Assembly (NCBI RefSeq): GCF_026241855.1
Contig: NZ_JAPJDC010000001.1
Coordinates: 1,240,001-1,304,000, forward strand
Reading direction: 5' to 3'
Origin: Curtobacterium flaccumfaciens pv. betae
GTDB lineage: Bacteria > Actinomycetota > Actinomycetes > Actinomycetales > Microbacteriaceae
DNA length: 64,000 nucleotides
Under the pieces are notes generated by a model. It worked only from the letters and a program-made list of their open reading frames with translations. It was not told the DNA's origin and did not search any database. This document shows positions 58,012 to 64,000 of this stretch, piece by piece (positions within the stretch are counted from its first letter, which is position 1; each line of letters starts with the position of its first letter). The translations under genes were made by a program, and so were the position numbers.

Positions 58012-58917
58012 ATGGACGACGTCACCTCGGACCGGCTGGACCGTGCGCTGCAGAGCGTCCTCGCCCACCTCGACGACACGGAACGCGCCGGACGGCTCGG
58101 CCTCCGCCTGGCCCGGGTCGACCGTCCGACCGACCTCGGGTACCAGCGCTACACGCCGTCGGTGTCGGTGGTGCTCGCCGGACGGAAGCGCTCGATAGTG
58201 GGGGATGACGACCAGCTCTGGGGTCGGGAACGCTTCATCATCACGCCCGTCGACCTGCCCGTGATCGCCGGGGTGGTCGAGGTCGAACCACCCGCGGGGT
58301 TCGTCGCGGTCGTCTGGCAGCTCGACCCCGCGGTGGTGGCCGAGGTCGCGACGGCGATGTCCCGCCCGCACCAGGACGAGGCGCCGCCGGCACGACTCGG
58401 CAGCTGGACCCCGGCCCTGGCGGACGCGTTCGCCCGACTCGTCGGACTGCTCGATGCTCCGGAGGACATGGCCGTCCTCGCCCCGCTCGTCACCCGCGAG
58501 GTGGTGCTCCGCCTGCTGCAGACGGACCAGGCACCGCGCATCCTGGCCGCGATCGGCAACCGGGACGGCGACGTCGTCGCCGCGGCAACCGCCCTGCTCA
58601 CAGAACGGCTGGCGGACCCGTGGTCGGTGGCGGTCCTGGCTGCAGCGGTCCGGACGAGCGAGTCGACGCTGTTCGCGCGCTTCCGGCAGGTCACCGGGAT
58701 GAGCCCGGTGCAGTACCTGCGGCGGCTGCGGCTCGGGGAGGCACGGCGGCGGATGATCGTGCTCGGTGACACCGCCGCCCAGGCTGCTGTGGCGGTCGGG
58801 TACCGGAGCGCCTCGCACTTCTCGCGCGACTACCGCGCGCTGCACGGTCGGCCACCGGCTGCCGACGCCGGTCGGGCCCGTGCACTGCTCGCACGGGGTG
58901 TGGTCGCGATCGCCTGA
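58012..58917 (+). CDS. AraC-family transcriptional regulator
   Basis: A 301-residue regulator with an N-terminal cupin-like sensor (about residues 20-190: YQRYTPSVSVVLAGRKRSIVGDDD, FIITPVDLPVIAGVVE) resembling the AraC_N group. The C-terminal double HTH reads SVAVLAAAVRTSESTLFARFRQVTGMSPVQYLRRLRLGEARRRMI, then AAVAVGYRSASHFSRDYRALHGRPPAAD. ATG 58012 is used because CAGAAT is six bases upstream. It is divergent from the SDR gene, its probable target. Confidence 0.87.
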   Translation: MDDVTSDRLDRALQSVLAHLDDTERAGRLGLRLARVDRPTDLGYQRYTPSVSVVLAGRKRSIVGDDDQLWGRERFIITPVDLPVIAGVVEVEPPAGFVAVVWQLDPAVVAEVATAMSRPHQDEAPPARLGSWTPALADAFARLVGLLDAPEDMAVLAPLVTREVVLRLLQTDQAPRILAAIGNRDGDVVAAATALLTERLADPWSVAVLAAAVRTSESTLFARFRQVTGMSPVQYLRRLRLGEARRRMIVLGDTAAQAAVAVGYRSASHFSRDYRALHGRPPAADAGRARALLARGVVAIA

Positions 58918-58923
58918 GGCGCG

Positions 58924-59409
58924 TCAGTCCTCGGTGAGGGCCGCAGCGTAGGCCCGGACGGACCGGTGGTACCGGGGGAGCGTCGGCTCGACGGCTTCGA
59001 TCGCGACGCGCAGGGCCTCGGCGGAGCGTCCCGCGCTGTGCAGTGCGAGCGCGAGGAACACCCGCGGTGCCGCCCCGGTGGCGGGGTGCTCCGGCGCGTC
59101 GCGGAGCATCGCGATGGCCTCGTCGATCCGGCCGAGGTTCCGCAGCGTCGAGGCGTGCTGGACGACCATCCTGGCTGCGCGGTCCGGGTCGACTCTGCCC
59201 AGACCGGCTGCGGTCGCGGCGGCGTACTGCACGTCGGCCTCGGCCTCGTGGCCGCCCGAGTCGAAGGCGCCGCCGAGCTCGAACGCGCCGAGCGCTGCGT
59301 GCGGAGCGTCGGCGGCGAGGTCGCGCATCCGCTCGATCCGCTGCTGGTCGTCGATCGTCTCGTCGTCCCACAGCGCCGCGACGCGTGACTCCCAGTCCCC
59401 GGTGCTCAT
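58924..59409 (-). CDS. TPR-type (tetratrico-peptide group 5) protein
   Basis: A 161-residue helical protein of two to three TPR-like hairpins: DEAIAMLRDAPEHP, APRVFLALALHSAGRSAEALRVAIEAVEPTL and an N-terminal ALGAFELGGAFDSGGHEAEADVQYAAATAAGL. Related bacterial proteins often belong to the TPR_5 group, with unknown partners. Its ATG overlaps the stop of the PmoA-like gene (59406-59409), so it is probably translated with it. A TAGGCT six bases upstream lies inside coding sequence and may be chance. Confidence 0.8.
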   Translation of the reverse strand: MSTGDWESRVAALWDDETIDDQQRIERMRDLAADAPHAALGAFELGGAFDSGGHEAEADVQYAAATAAGLGRVDPDRAARMVVQHASTLRNLGRIDEAIAMLRDAPEHPATGAAPRVFLALALHSAGRSAEALRVAIEAVEPTLPRYHRSVRAYAAALTED

Positions 59410-60215
59410 CCAGCGAGCCTAGCGCCATCGGTGATCGTCGCGCGGAACGAGCGGACCAGCGGTTCGCCGGGCTGCACGACGGCGGGGGTGTCCCACGCCA
59501 GGGCCGAGCCGATCGCGGGGTACTCCTCGGCGCGGACGAACCAGGGGTCGTGGTGGTCGACGGCCTCGATCCGGATCGTCGCCGGACCGCCGTCGAACAC
59601 CGCCGACCAGGTGATCCAGGGTGTGACCGAGCCGTGCACGGCGGTCTCGCCCTCGGCGTCGGCGGTCCGGACGGCGACCCCCGTGCACTCGGGGAACCGC
59701 CAGAAGAAGCCGCCGTAGCCGGCTCCGGTCCGGCCGTTGCTGCCCGGGCCCCCGAGGTGCACCGGGGTGTCACCCGGGGTGCGGAACGTCGACGACCAGG
59801 ACAGCTCCCACCCGCTGGTGACCGCGCGCCAGCCGAGGGTGCGGTCCTCGCGCAGGACCACCGCGCGGTCCGGGGCCCGCCAGACGAGTGCCTCGGCGGA
59901 CATCGTGTCGTGCTGCTCCGCGTGCACCAGCTCGACCGAACCGTGGTCGTCACGCCACACGTAGCCGAGCCCCGCGACGTAGGTTCGGCCACCCCAGCAG
60001 TTCACGCCGTCGACGTCCGGGATCGCGACGCCGACGCCACAGTGCCAGTCGTGGTCGCCGGGGTGGTGCGCGCTGACCACGGTGCCGCCGAGGGTCCGGA
60101 CCGGGTGCAGGTACGGCCGAGGGGACGACGTGGCGATCGTGCCGGCGCCGCTGCGTTCGACGGCGACCTCGACGCCGTCCACGACGAGTGCGCGGATGCC
60201 GTCGTCGGTGCTCAC
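59406..60215 (-). CDS. PmoA-like (DUF6807) protein
   Basis: A 269-residue all-beta protein of the 'methane oxygenase PmoA' label group (DUF6807), found beside sugar-metabolism genes and unrelated to real methane oxygenase. Its fold resembles aldose-epimerase-like enzymes: SSPRPYLHPVRTLGGTVVSAHHPGDHDWHCGVGVAIPDVDGVNCWGGRTYV (the HPGDHDWHxG motif) and NGRTGAGYGGFFWRFPEC. The two histidines in HHPGDHDWH may be catalytic. The GTG start is set by TAGCGT seven bases upstream. A role in sugar-derivative catabolism is inferred. Confidence 0.82.
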   Translation of the reverse strand: MSTDDGIRALVVDGVEVAVERSGAGTIATSSPRPYLHPVRTLGGTVVSAHHPGDHDWHCGVGVAIPDVDGVNCWGGRTYVAGLGYVWRDDHGSVELVHAEQHDTMSAEALVWRAPDRAVVLREDRTLGWRAVTSGWELSWSSTFRTPGDTPVHLGGPGSNGRTGAGYGGFFWRFPECTGVAVRTADAEGETAVHGSVTPWITWSAVFDGGPATIRIEAVDHHDPWFVRAEEYPAIGSALAWDTPAVVQPGEPLVRSFRATITDGARLAG

Positions 60216-60222
60216 GCCACCG

Positions 60223-60228
60223 ACGCTA
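60223..60228 (-). promoter_or_regulatory. -10 hexamer TAGCGT for a leaderless start at 60215
   Basis: TAGCGT, seven bases, then GTG on the minus strand. The box overlaps the stop codon of the upstream methyltransferase gene. Confidence 0.55.
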
Positions 60229-60915
60229 CCCGCGCGTCAGCCGGGCGAGCACGACGCTGTCGAGCACCTCGTGCGGATCACCCTCCGGTGTCGTCGCGGT
60301 GCGCGGCCGGACCTCGGCGACCAGGACGTCCCACCGGTCGTCGAGCTGCAGGGCGGCGAGGTCGTCGGCCGGCGCGGGGAACCGGTACTCCCGCAGCTCC
60401 GGCGGCAGGTCATCGTGCGGGGGAGCGGCGTGTGCGGTGACGAGCAGGTGCCCACCGACGTCGACGAAGCCGGCGGCCCGACGCAGGATGTCGGCTCGGG
60501 GGATCTCCACCGGCCACGACTGCAGGAACGACGCGGTCACCAGGTCGAACCGCGCGGCGGTGTCCCACCGGCCGAGGTCAGCGGCGACGAACGCCGTCCG
60601 CTCCTGGACCCCGGCGGCGACGGCAGCCCGCGAACCACGCTGGAGCGCCGTCACGGACAGGTCGATGCCCGTCACGTCCCAGCCCTGCTCGGCGAGCCAC
60701 ACCACGTCGCCGCCCTCGCCGCAGCCGAGGTCGAGCGCCCGCCCCACCGGCAGCCCCCACGTCACCGAGGCGAGCACGGCGTTCACCCGGCCGGACCAGA
60801 TGCCGTCGCGCTCGGCGTAGCGGCCCTCCCACCACTCCCGGGCGGACGGTGCGGCGGTGACATCGGTGACATCGGTGGCAGATCCGGCGGCGGAGCCGTC
60901 GTCATGGGTGTGCAT
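60226..60915 (-). CDS. Class I SAM-dependent methyltransferase
   Basis: A 229-residue methyltransferase. The SAM site is ALDLGCGEGGDVVWLAEQGWDVTGIDLS (motif I GCGEGGD), followed by RFDLVTASFLQSW and GFVDVGGHLLVTAHA. Sequence around SAREWWEGRYAERDGIWSGRVN resembles the thiopurine/tellurite-type (TehB-like) methyltransferases. The target is unknown. ATG 60915 follows GGAG seven bases upstream. It is followed by the PmoA-like gene with a 10-base gap. Confidence 0.87.
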   Translation of the reverse strand: MHTHDDGSAAGSATDVTDVTAAPSAREWWEGRYAERDGIWSGRVNAVLASVTWGLPVGRALDLGCGEGGDVVWLAEQGWDVTGIDLSVTALQRGSRAAVAAGVQERTAFVAADLGRWDTAARFDLVTASFLQSWPVEIPRADILRRAAGFVDVGGHLLVTAHAAPPHDDLPPELREYRFPAPADDLAALQLDDRWDVLVAEVRPRTATTPEGDPHEVLDSVVLARLTRG

Positions 60916-61023
60916 GCACCTACTCCAGCGCACGTGCCGGGCCGGACCCAAGCGGTGTTGCCGACCCGGCAACACCGCACCGTGCGAGGCGGGCGCGACC
61001 CGGGCCTCCCGTCCGCCCCGATC

Positions 61024-61074
61024 GTGAGCAGAAGGTGTCGGGTCGGCTCGACGGACCCGACCATTCCTGCTCAC
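61024..61074 (-). terminator. Imperfect hairpin after the FadR-type gene
   Basis: Arms GTGAGCAG...GTCGGGTC (61024-61044) and GACCCGAC...CTGCTCAC (61054-61074) with a few central mismatches and a nine-base loop. It begins 23 bases beyond the regulator stop codon. Upstream of it (60985-61020) lies half of a decayed family 1 palindrome (CGGGCCTCCCGTCCGCC). Confidence 0.65.
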
Positions 61075-61097
61075 GAAGCGGGCGAAGCGAGCACCCC

Positions 61098-61847
61098 CTA
61101 CTCGTCGGCGGGCAGCGGCTCGGCGTGCTCGATGCGTGCGCTCGCCGTGGCCATGTGCGCGTCCATCGCGCGCTGCACGGCGGACACGTCGCGGACGCGC
61201 AAGGCCTCGAAGACCGCGCGGTGCTCGTGGAACGCGGCCTCGGTCGCCTGCCGGGTCTGCACGCGCCGCGCGACCCAGACGCTCAGCATCGAGCGCAGGC
61301 TCTGCAGCAGGTCGGCGAGCACGTCGTTGCCCGACGCCCGCGCCAGCAGGACGTGGAACCGGACGTCGGCGTCGATGAAGGCCTGCGGGTCGTCGAGCGT
61401 CGCCTCCTGCCGGACCAGGTACTCGCCGAGCTCGGTGATCTGCTCATCGGTGGCGCGCTGCGCGGCGAGGATCGCGGCCGTGCGCTCCAGCGAGGACCGG
61501 ATCTCGAGCAGCTCGCGGGTGCGGTTCGACGCGAGCATGAGGCCCCACGACAGGGTCGTCGGGAGCAGGTCCGAGGTGCCTCCGCGCAGGTAGGTGCCCG
61601 AGCCGGGGCGGATCTGCACGATGCCCAGGATCTCGAGGGCGGCGAGGGCCTCACGGACGGCCGAGCGTCCGACGCCGAGCCGCTCGGACAGGATCCGCTC
61701 CGAGGGTAGCCGTGAGCCGGGGGCCAGCTCGCCGGCGGTGAGCAGCGAGACGAGCTGTCGGGCGACCACCGAGGCGGGGGACCCGACGGGCACGGACTCG
61801 AGTTCGAGTCGGATGTTGAGGGGGTCGTCCGGGCTGAACGCGGGCAT
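61098..61847 (-). CDS. FadR-subfamily GntR transcriptional regulator
   Basis: A 249-residue GntR regulator. The N-terminal winged helix contains LAPGSRLPSERILSERLGVGRSAVREALAALEILGIVQIRPGSGTYL. The C-terminal FCD domain (about residues 95-240) includes DADVRFHVLLARASGN with metal-binding His/Asp residues and HRAVFEALRVRDVSAVQRAMDAHM. Such proteins usually respond to a sugar acid or small metabolite. It is divergent from the MFS/DhaK operon, with two perfect operators between them (61867-61954). ATG 61847 is leaderless from TACGCT. Confidence 0.92.
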   Translation of the reverse strand: MPAFSPDDPLNIRLELESVPVGSPASVVARQLVSLLTAGELAPGSRLPSERILSERLGVGRSAVREALAALEILGIVQIRPGSGTYLRGGTSDLLPTTLSWGLMLASNRTRELLEIRSSLERTAAILAAQRATDEQITELGEYLVRQEATLDDPQAFIDADVRFHVLLARASGNDVLADLLQSLRSMLSVWVARRVQTRQATEAAFHEHRAVFEALRVRDVSAVQRAMDAHMATASARIEHAEPLPADE

Positions 61848-61853
61848 GCAGTG

Positions 61854-61859
61854 AGCGTA
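61854..61859 (-). promoter_or_regulatory. -10 hexamer TACGCT for a leaderless start at 61847
   Basis: TACGCT, six bases (CACTGC), then ATG on the minus strand. Confidence 0.6.
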
Positions 61860-61866
61860 CCGGTCG

Positions 61867-61954
61867 GTCAACCGGTTGCGTGCGGAGCGGCGCCGAGGCG
61901 ACCGACACCGTGCAACAAGCAGCGCGGAGCGCGTGGAATGGTCAACCGGTTGAC
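61867..61954 (+). promoter_or_regulatory. Twin GntR/FadR operators and MFS-operon promoter
   Basis: GTCAACCGGTTG at 61867 and the perfect palindrome GTCAACCGGTTGAC at 61941-61954 have the same phase and lie 74 bases apart, about seven helical turns. The right copy overlaps a consensus -35 TTGACA (61950-61955), followed 18 bases later by CACACT (61974-61979). Binding of the adjacent FadR-type regulator should block this promoter, and the spacing allows a loop. Confidence 0.85.
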
Positions 61955-62087
61955 AAGTCGGCCGACCGCGACGCACACTGGATCAGGCGCACCGATGCGC
62001 CCGCTCTCGATCCGCGCAGCAGCACGGAGCGTCCCGGCGCAGCCGCCAGGACGGGAGTCGTACCAACCCCACCGAGCAGGAGTCATC

Positions 62088-63506
62088 GTGGACATCCCCG
62101 CCACGCGAGGCATCCCCACCTCGGTCGTCGAGAAGACGGCCATCCGCAAGATCGCGATCCGCATCGTGCCGTTCGTGGCACTGATGTTCTTCATCAACTT
62201 CCTCGACCGCACCGCGATCTCCTTCGCCGCCCCCAACGGCATGGAGGCCGACCTCGGCCTGACCGCCGCCCAGTTCGGCTTCGCGTCCGGTGTGTTCTTC
62301 ATCGGTTACCTCGTGCTCGAGGTGCCGTCCAACCTGGCGCTGCACAAGTTCGGCGCCCGGATCTGGCTGGCCCGCATCATGATCACGTGGGGCATCGTGT
62401 CCCTGCTCTTCACGTGGGTGCAGAACTACCCGCAGCTCGTCGGCCTGCGCTTCCTGCTCGGCATCGCCGAGGCCGGCTTCTTCCCCGGCGCGATCCTGTT
62501 CCTGTCGACCTGGGTCCCGGCCCGTCACCGCGGCAAGATGCTCGCGCTGTTCTACCTGGCGCAGCCGCTCACGAGCGTCATCGGTTCCCCGCTCGCCGGC
62601 TGGCTGATGACCCACGAGGGGATCCTCGGCGGCCTGGCCGGATGGCGCTTCATGTTCCTCTGCGTCTCGATCCCGGCGATCATCGTCGGCGTCCTGTGCC
62701 TCTTCGTCCTCAAGGACAAGCCGTCGCAGGCGAAGTGGCTCGACGAGGACGAGAAGATCTGGCTGGAGACGACGCTCGCCGCCGAGAGTGCCGCGAAGGG
62801 CGGCGGAGACGGTCACGGCAAGGGCGGCCTGCGTGCGGCCTTCGGCTCCGGCCGCGTCTGGATGCTCGCCGCGGTGTACTTCGGCTTCATCTACGGCCTC
62901 TACGCGCTCAGCTTCTTCCTGCCGACGATCATCGACGGCTTCCAGGAGCAGTTCGGCACCACGTTCGACCTGTTCCAGAAGGGCCTCATCACGGCCATCC
63001 CGTACGTGCCCGCCGCGGTGGTCCTGTACTTCTGGTCGCGTGACGCCTTCCGTCGTGGCGTCCGGGTCTGGCACATCGCCGTCCCGGCCCTGGTCGGTGG
63101 CCTGAGCATCCCGGTCGCGCTCTACATGAACAGCCCGGCCGCCACCGTCGCGGTCATCGCGATCACCGCGTGTGCGATCTTCGCGGCCCTGCCGAACTTC
63201 TGGACGGTCCCGACGCAGTTCCTGACCGGTGCCGCCGCAGCCGCGGGGGTCGCCCTCATCAACACCGTCGGCAACCTCGGTGGGTTCGCCGCCCCGTACA
63301 TCACGGGTGCGGTCAGCGAGTGGACCGGCGGGTACCAGGTGCCGATGTTCATCGTCGGGTTCTTCATGGTGCTGTCGAGCGTGCTCATGTTCGTGCTCGG
63401 CCGGAACACGAAGCGCAACGAAGCGGCCGCCGCGGCGTCCGCAGCCGACACCGCGGTCGCCGCCACGGACGGACCGACCGCCATCGCGAAGGAGGCCGGC
63501 GCATGA
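62088..63506 (+). CDS. MFS transporter (anion:cation symporter type)
   Basis: A 472-residue twelve-helix transporter of the ACS family, which includes tartrate, galactonate and phthalate carriers. It has LMFFINFLDRTAISFAAPNGMEADLGLTAAQFGFASGVFFIGYLVLEVPSNLAL, GLRFLLGIAEAGFFPG and WVPARHRGKML between helices 4 and 5. The C-terminus (Ala-rich) is hydrophilic. The 5' part follows the operator-controlled promoter with a long leader of about 100 bases. AGGAG lies five bases before GTG 62088. It is coupled to the DhaK-type kinase by an ATGA overlap (63503-63506). Confidence 0.9.
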   Translation: MDIPATRGIPTSVVEKTAIRKIAIRIVPFVALMFFINFLDRTAISFAAPNGMEADLGLTAAQFGFASGVFFIGYLVLEVPSNLALHKFGARIWLARIMITWGIVSLLFTWVQNYPQLVGLRFLLGIAEAGFFPGAILFLSTWVPARHRGKMLALFYLAQPLTSVIGSPLAGWLMTHEGILGGLAGWRFMFLCVSIPAIIVGVLCLFVLKDKPSQAKWLDEDEKIWLETTLAAESAAKGGGDGHGKGGLRAAFGSGRVWMLAAVYFGFIYGLYALSFFLPTIIDGFQEQFGTTFDLFQKGLITAIPYVPAAVVLYFWSRDAFRRGVRVWHIAVPALVGGLSIPVALYMNSPAATVAVIAITACAIFAALPNFWTVPTQFLTGAAAAAGVALINTVGNLGGFAAPYITGAVSEWTGGYQVPMFIVGFFMVLSSVLMFVLGRNTKRNEAAAAASAADTAVAATDGPTAIAKEAGA

Positions 63507-64000
63507 CCCGCCTGTTCAACGACCCGGCGGACTTCGCCGACGAGATGGTGGACGGCTTCGTCGCCGCCAACCGCGCCCGGGTCCGCAGGGTGCACGGCGG
63601 CGTCGCCCGCTCCACCACCAGCCCCGAGGGCACCGTCGCGCTGGTCGTCGGCGGTGGCTCCGGCCACTACCCGGCCTTCGGTGGCCTCGTCGGGCACGGC
63701 CTGGCGGCCGGTGCCGCGATGGGCAACCTGTTCGCCAGCCCGAGTGCCCAGCAGGTCACCGCGGTCGCGAGGGCGTCCGAGCACGGCGGCGGCGTGCTGC
63801 TGAGCTACGGCAACTACGCGGGTGACGTCCTCAACTTCGACGCGGCGGCACGGGCACTCGAGGCACAGGGCATCGACGTCCGCACGGTCCGCGTGACCGA
63901 CGACGTCGCGTCCGCGCCCGCCGACCAGGCACACAAGCGCCGCGGCATCGCGGGGGACCTCTGCGTGTTCAAGGTGGCCGGCGCGGCCGCTGAGCGCGGC
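63503..64000 (+). CDS. DhaK-family kinase (dihydroxyacetone/erythrulose-type), cut by window edge
   Basis: The first 166 codons of a Dak1-domain kinase. The glycine-rich stretch is VVGGGSGHYPAFGGLVGHGLAAGAAMGNLFASPSAQQ, followed by LLSYGNYAGDVLNFDAAARALEAQGIDVRTVRVTDDVASAP. Standard DhaK enzymes have GHEPAHAG at this site; GHYPAFGG is more like the erythrulose kinases of sugar-alcohol pathways, an inference from memory. The histidine that binds the substrate covalently lies further C-terminal and outside the window. GGAGG overlaps the MFS coding end. Together with the carrier and the FadR regulator it suggests a tetritol or ketose pathway. Confidence 0.88.
   Translation, partial: MTRLFNDPADFADEMVDGFVAANRARVRRVHGGVARSTTSPEGTVALVVGGGSGHYPAFGGLVGHGLAAGAAMGNLFASPSAQQVTAVARASEHGGGVLLSYGNYAGDVLNFDAAARALEAQGIDVRTVRVTDDVASAPADQAHKRRGIAGDLCVFKVAGAAAERG

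Noticed and set aside
59416..59421. Leaderless promoter TAGGCT for the TPR gene
   Set aside because: It fits the 6-base rule but lies within the final codons of the PmoA-like gene, with which the TPR gene already overlaps, so co-transcription is the simpler reading.

Overview
The window is high-GC DNA with strong third-position GC bias, many GTG starts, ATGA/GTGA gene overlaps and no IS element, phage, tRNA or rRNA gene. The gene content points to an actinobacterium of the Microbacteriaceae. It includes CorA, GAF-ANTAR proteins, LtrA, a CUT1 sugar importer without its own ATPase, a ROK-linked sugar ABC operon and plant- or fungal-polysaccharide hydrolases. A plant- or litter-associated genus such as Curtobacterium is my inference; no marker gene proves it.

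Layout. 0-5 kb: a WYL regulator cut by the window edge, an SMI1/KNR4-like protein, corA, and a phosphatase/synthase pair that should make a glucosylglycerate-type compatible solute. 5-8.7 kb: a luciferase-like monooxygenase, a VOC protein, an SMP-30 lactonase-like enzyme and an SPFH/band-7 protein. 8.8-13.5 kb: a xylose/ribose-type ABC operon behind a ROK repressor. 13.5-20.5 kb: four regulator-plus-oxidoreductase or hydrolase modules (TetR/ketopantoate-reductase-like, MerR/NAD-epimerase/membrane protein, MarR/NmrA and a divergent epoxide hydrolase). 20.5-31 kb: small membrane proteins, an NTF2-like protein, a 1,823-residue secreted GH81 beta-1,3-glucanase with three discoidin domains, LtrA, a BCCT transporter and a YrhK-like protein. 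31-38 kb: a LacI-controlled CUT1 importer with a GH31 glycosidase. 38-42 kb: a GAF-ANTAR/GAF-ANTAR/AraC operon facing an AraC locus. 42-43.3 kb: a fatty-acid desaturase and a cold-shock protein ending in a strong hairpin. 43.9-52.9 kb: a secreted protein, acetyltransferases, a HAD enzyme, an acyl-CoA synthetase, an ABC exporter and small unknowns. 53-57 kb: a secreted GH43 enzyme and a soluble Ser/Thr kinase fused to a GAF domain. 57-64 kb: an SDR, AraC, TPR, PmoA-like protein, methyltransferase, and a FadR-type regulator divergent from an MFS/DhaK-type kinase operon that runs off the right edge.

The most unusual content is between the genes. (1) Eleven clear and two decayed copies of one roughly 48-bp palindrome with core GTGCCAGCTGGCAC sit at gene 3' ends, in two subtypes with compensated arm changes. 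(2) A second hairpin family ends in AACCTCGCACCA and can be trailed by short tandem repeats. (3) Other intergenic arrays have 16-, 19- and about 94-bp units. (4) About twenty genes have a TANNNT-like hexamer 6 or 7 bases before the start codon and usually no ribosome binding site, which predicts leaderless mRNAs for about half of the first genes of transcription units.

Taken together, the genes describe a sugar- and polysaccharide-scavenging cell. Secreted GH81 and GH43 enzymes and GH31 release sugars, two ABC systems and an MFS carrier import them, and ROK, LacI and FadR regulators control uptake. Stress functions (compatible solute, BCCT carrier, desaturase/Csp) and several small redox modules complete the set.
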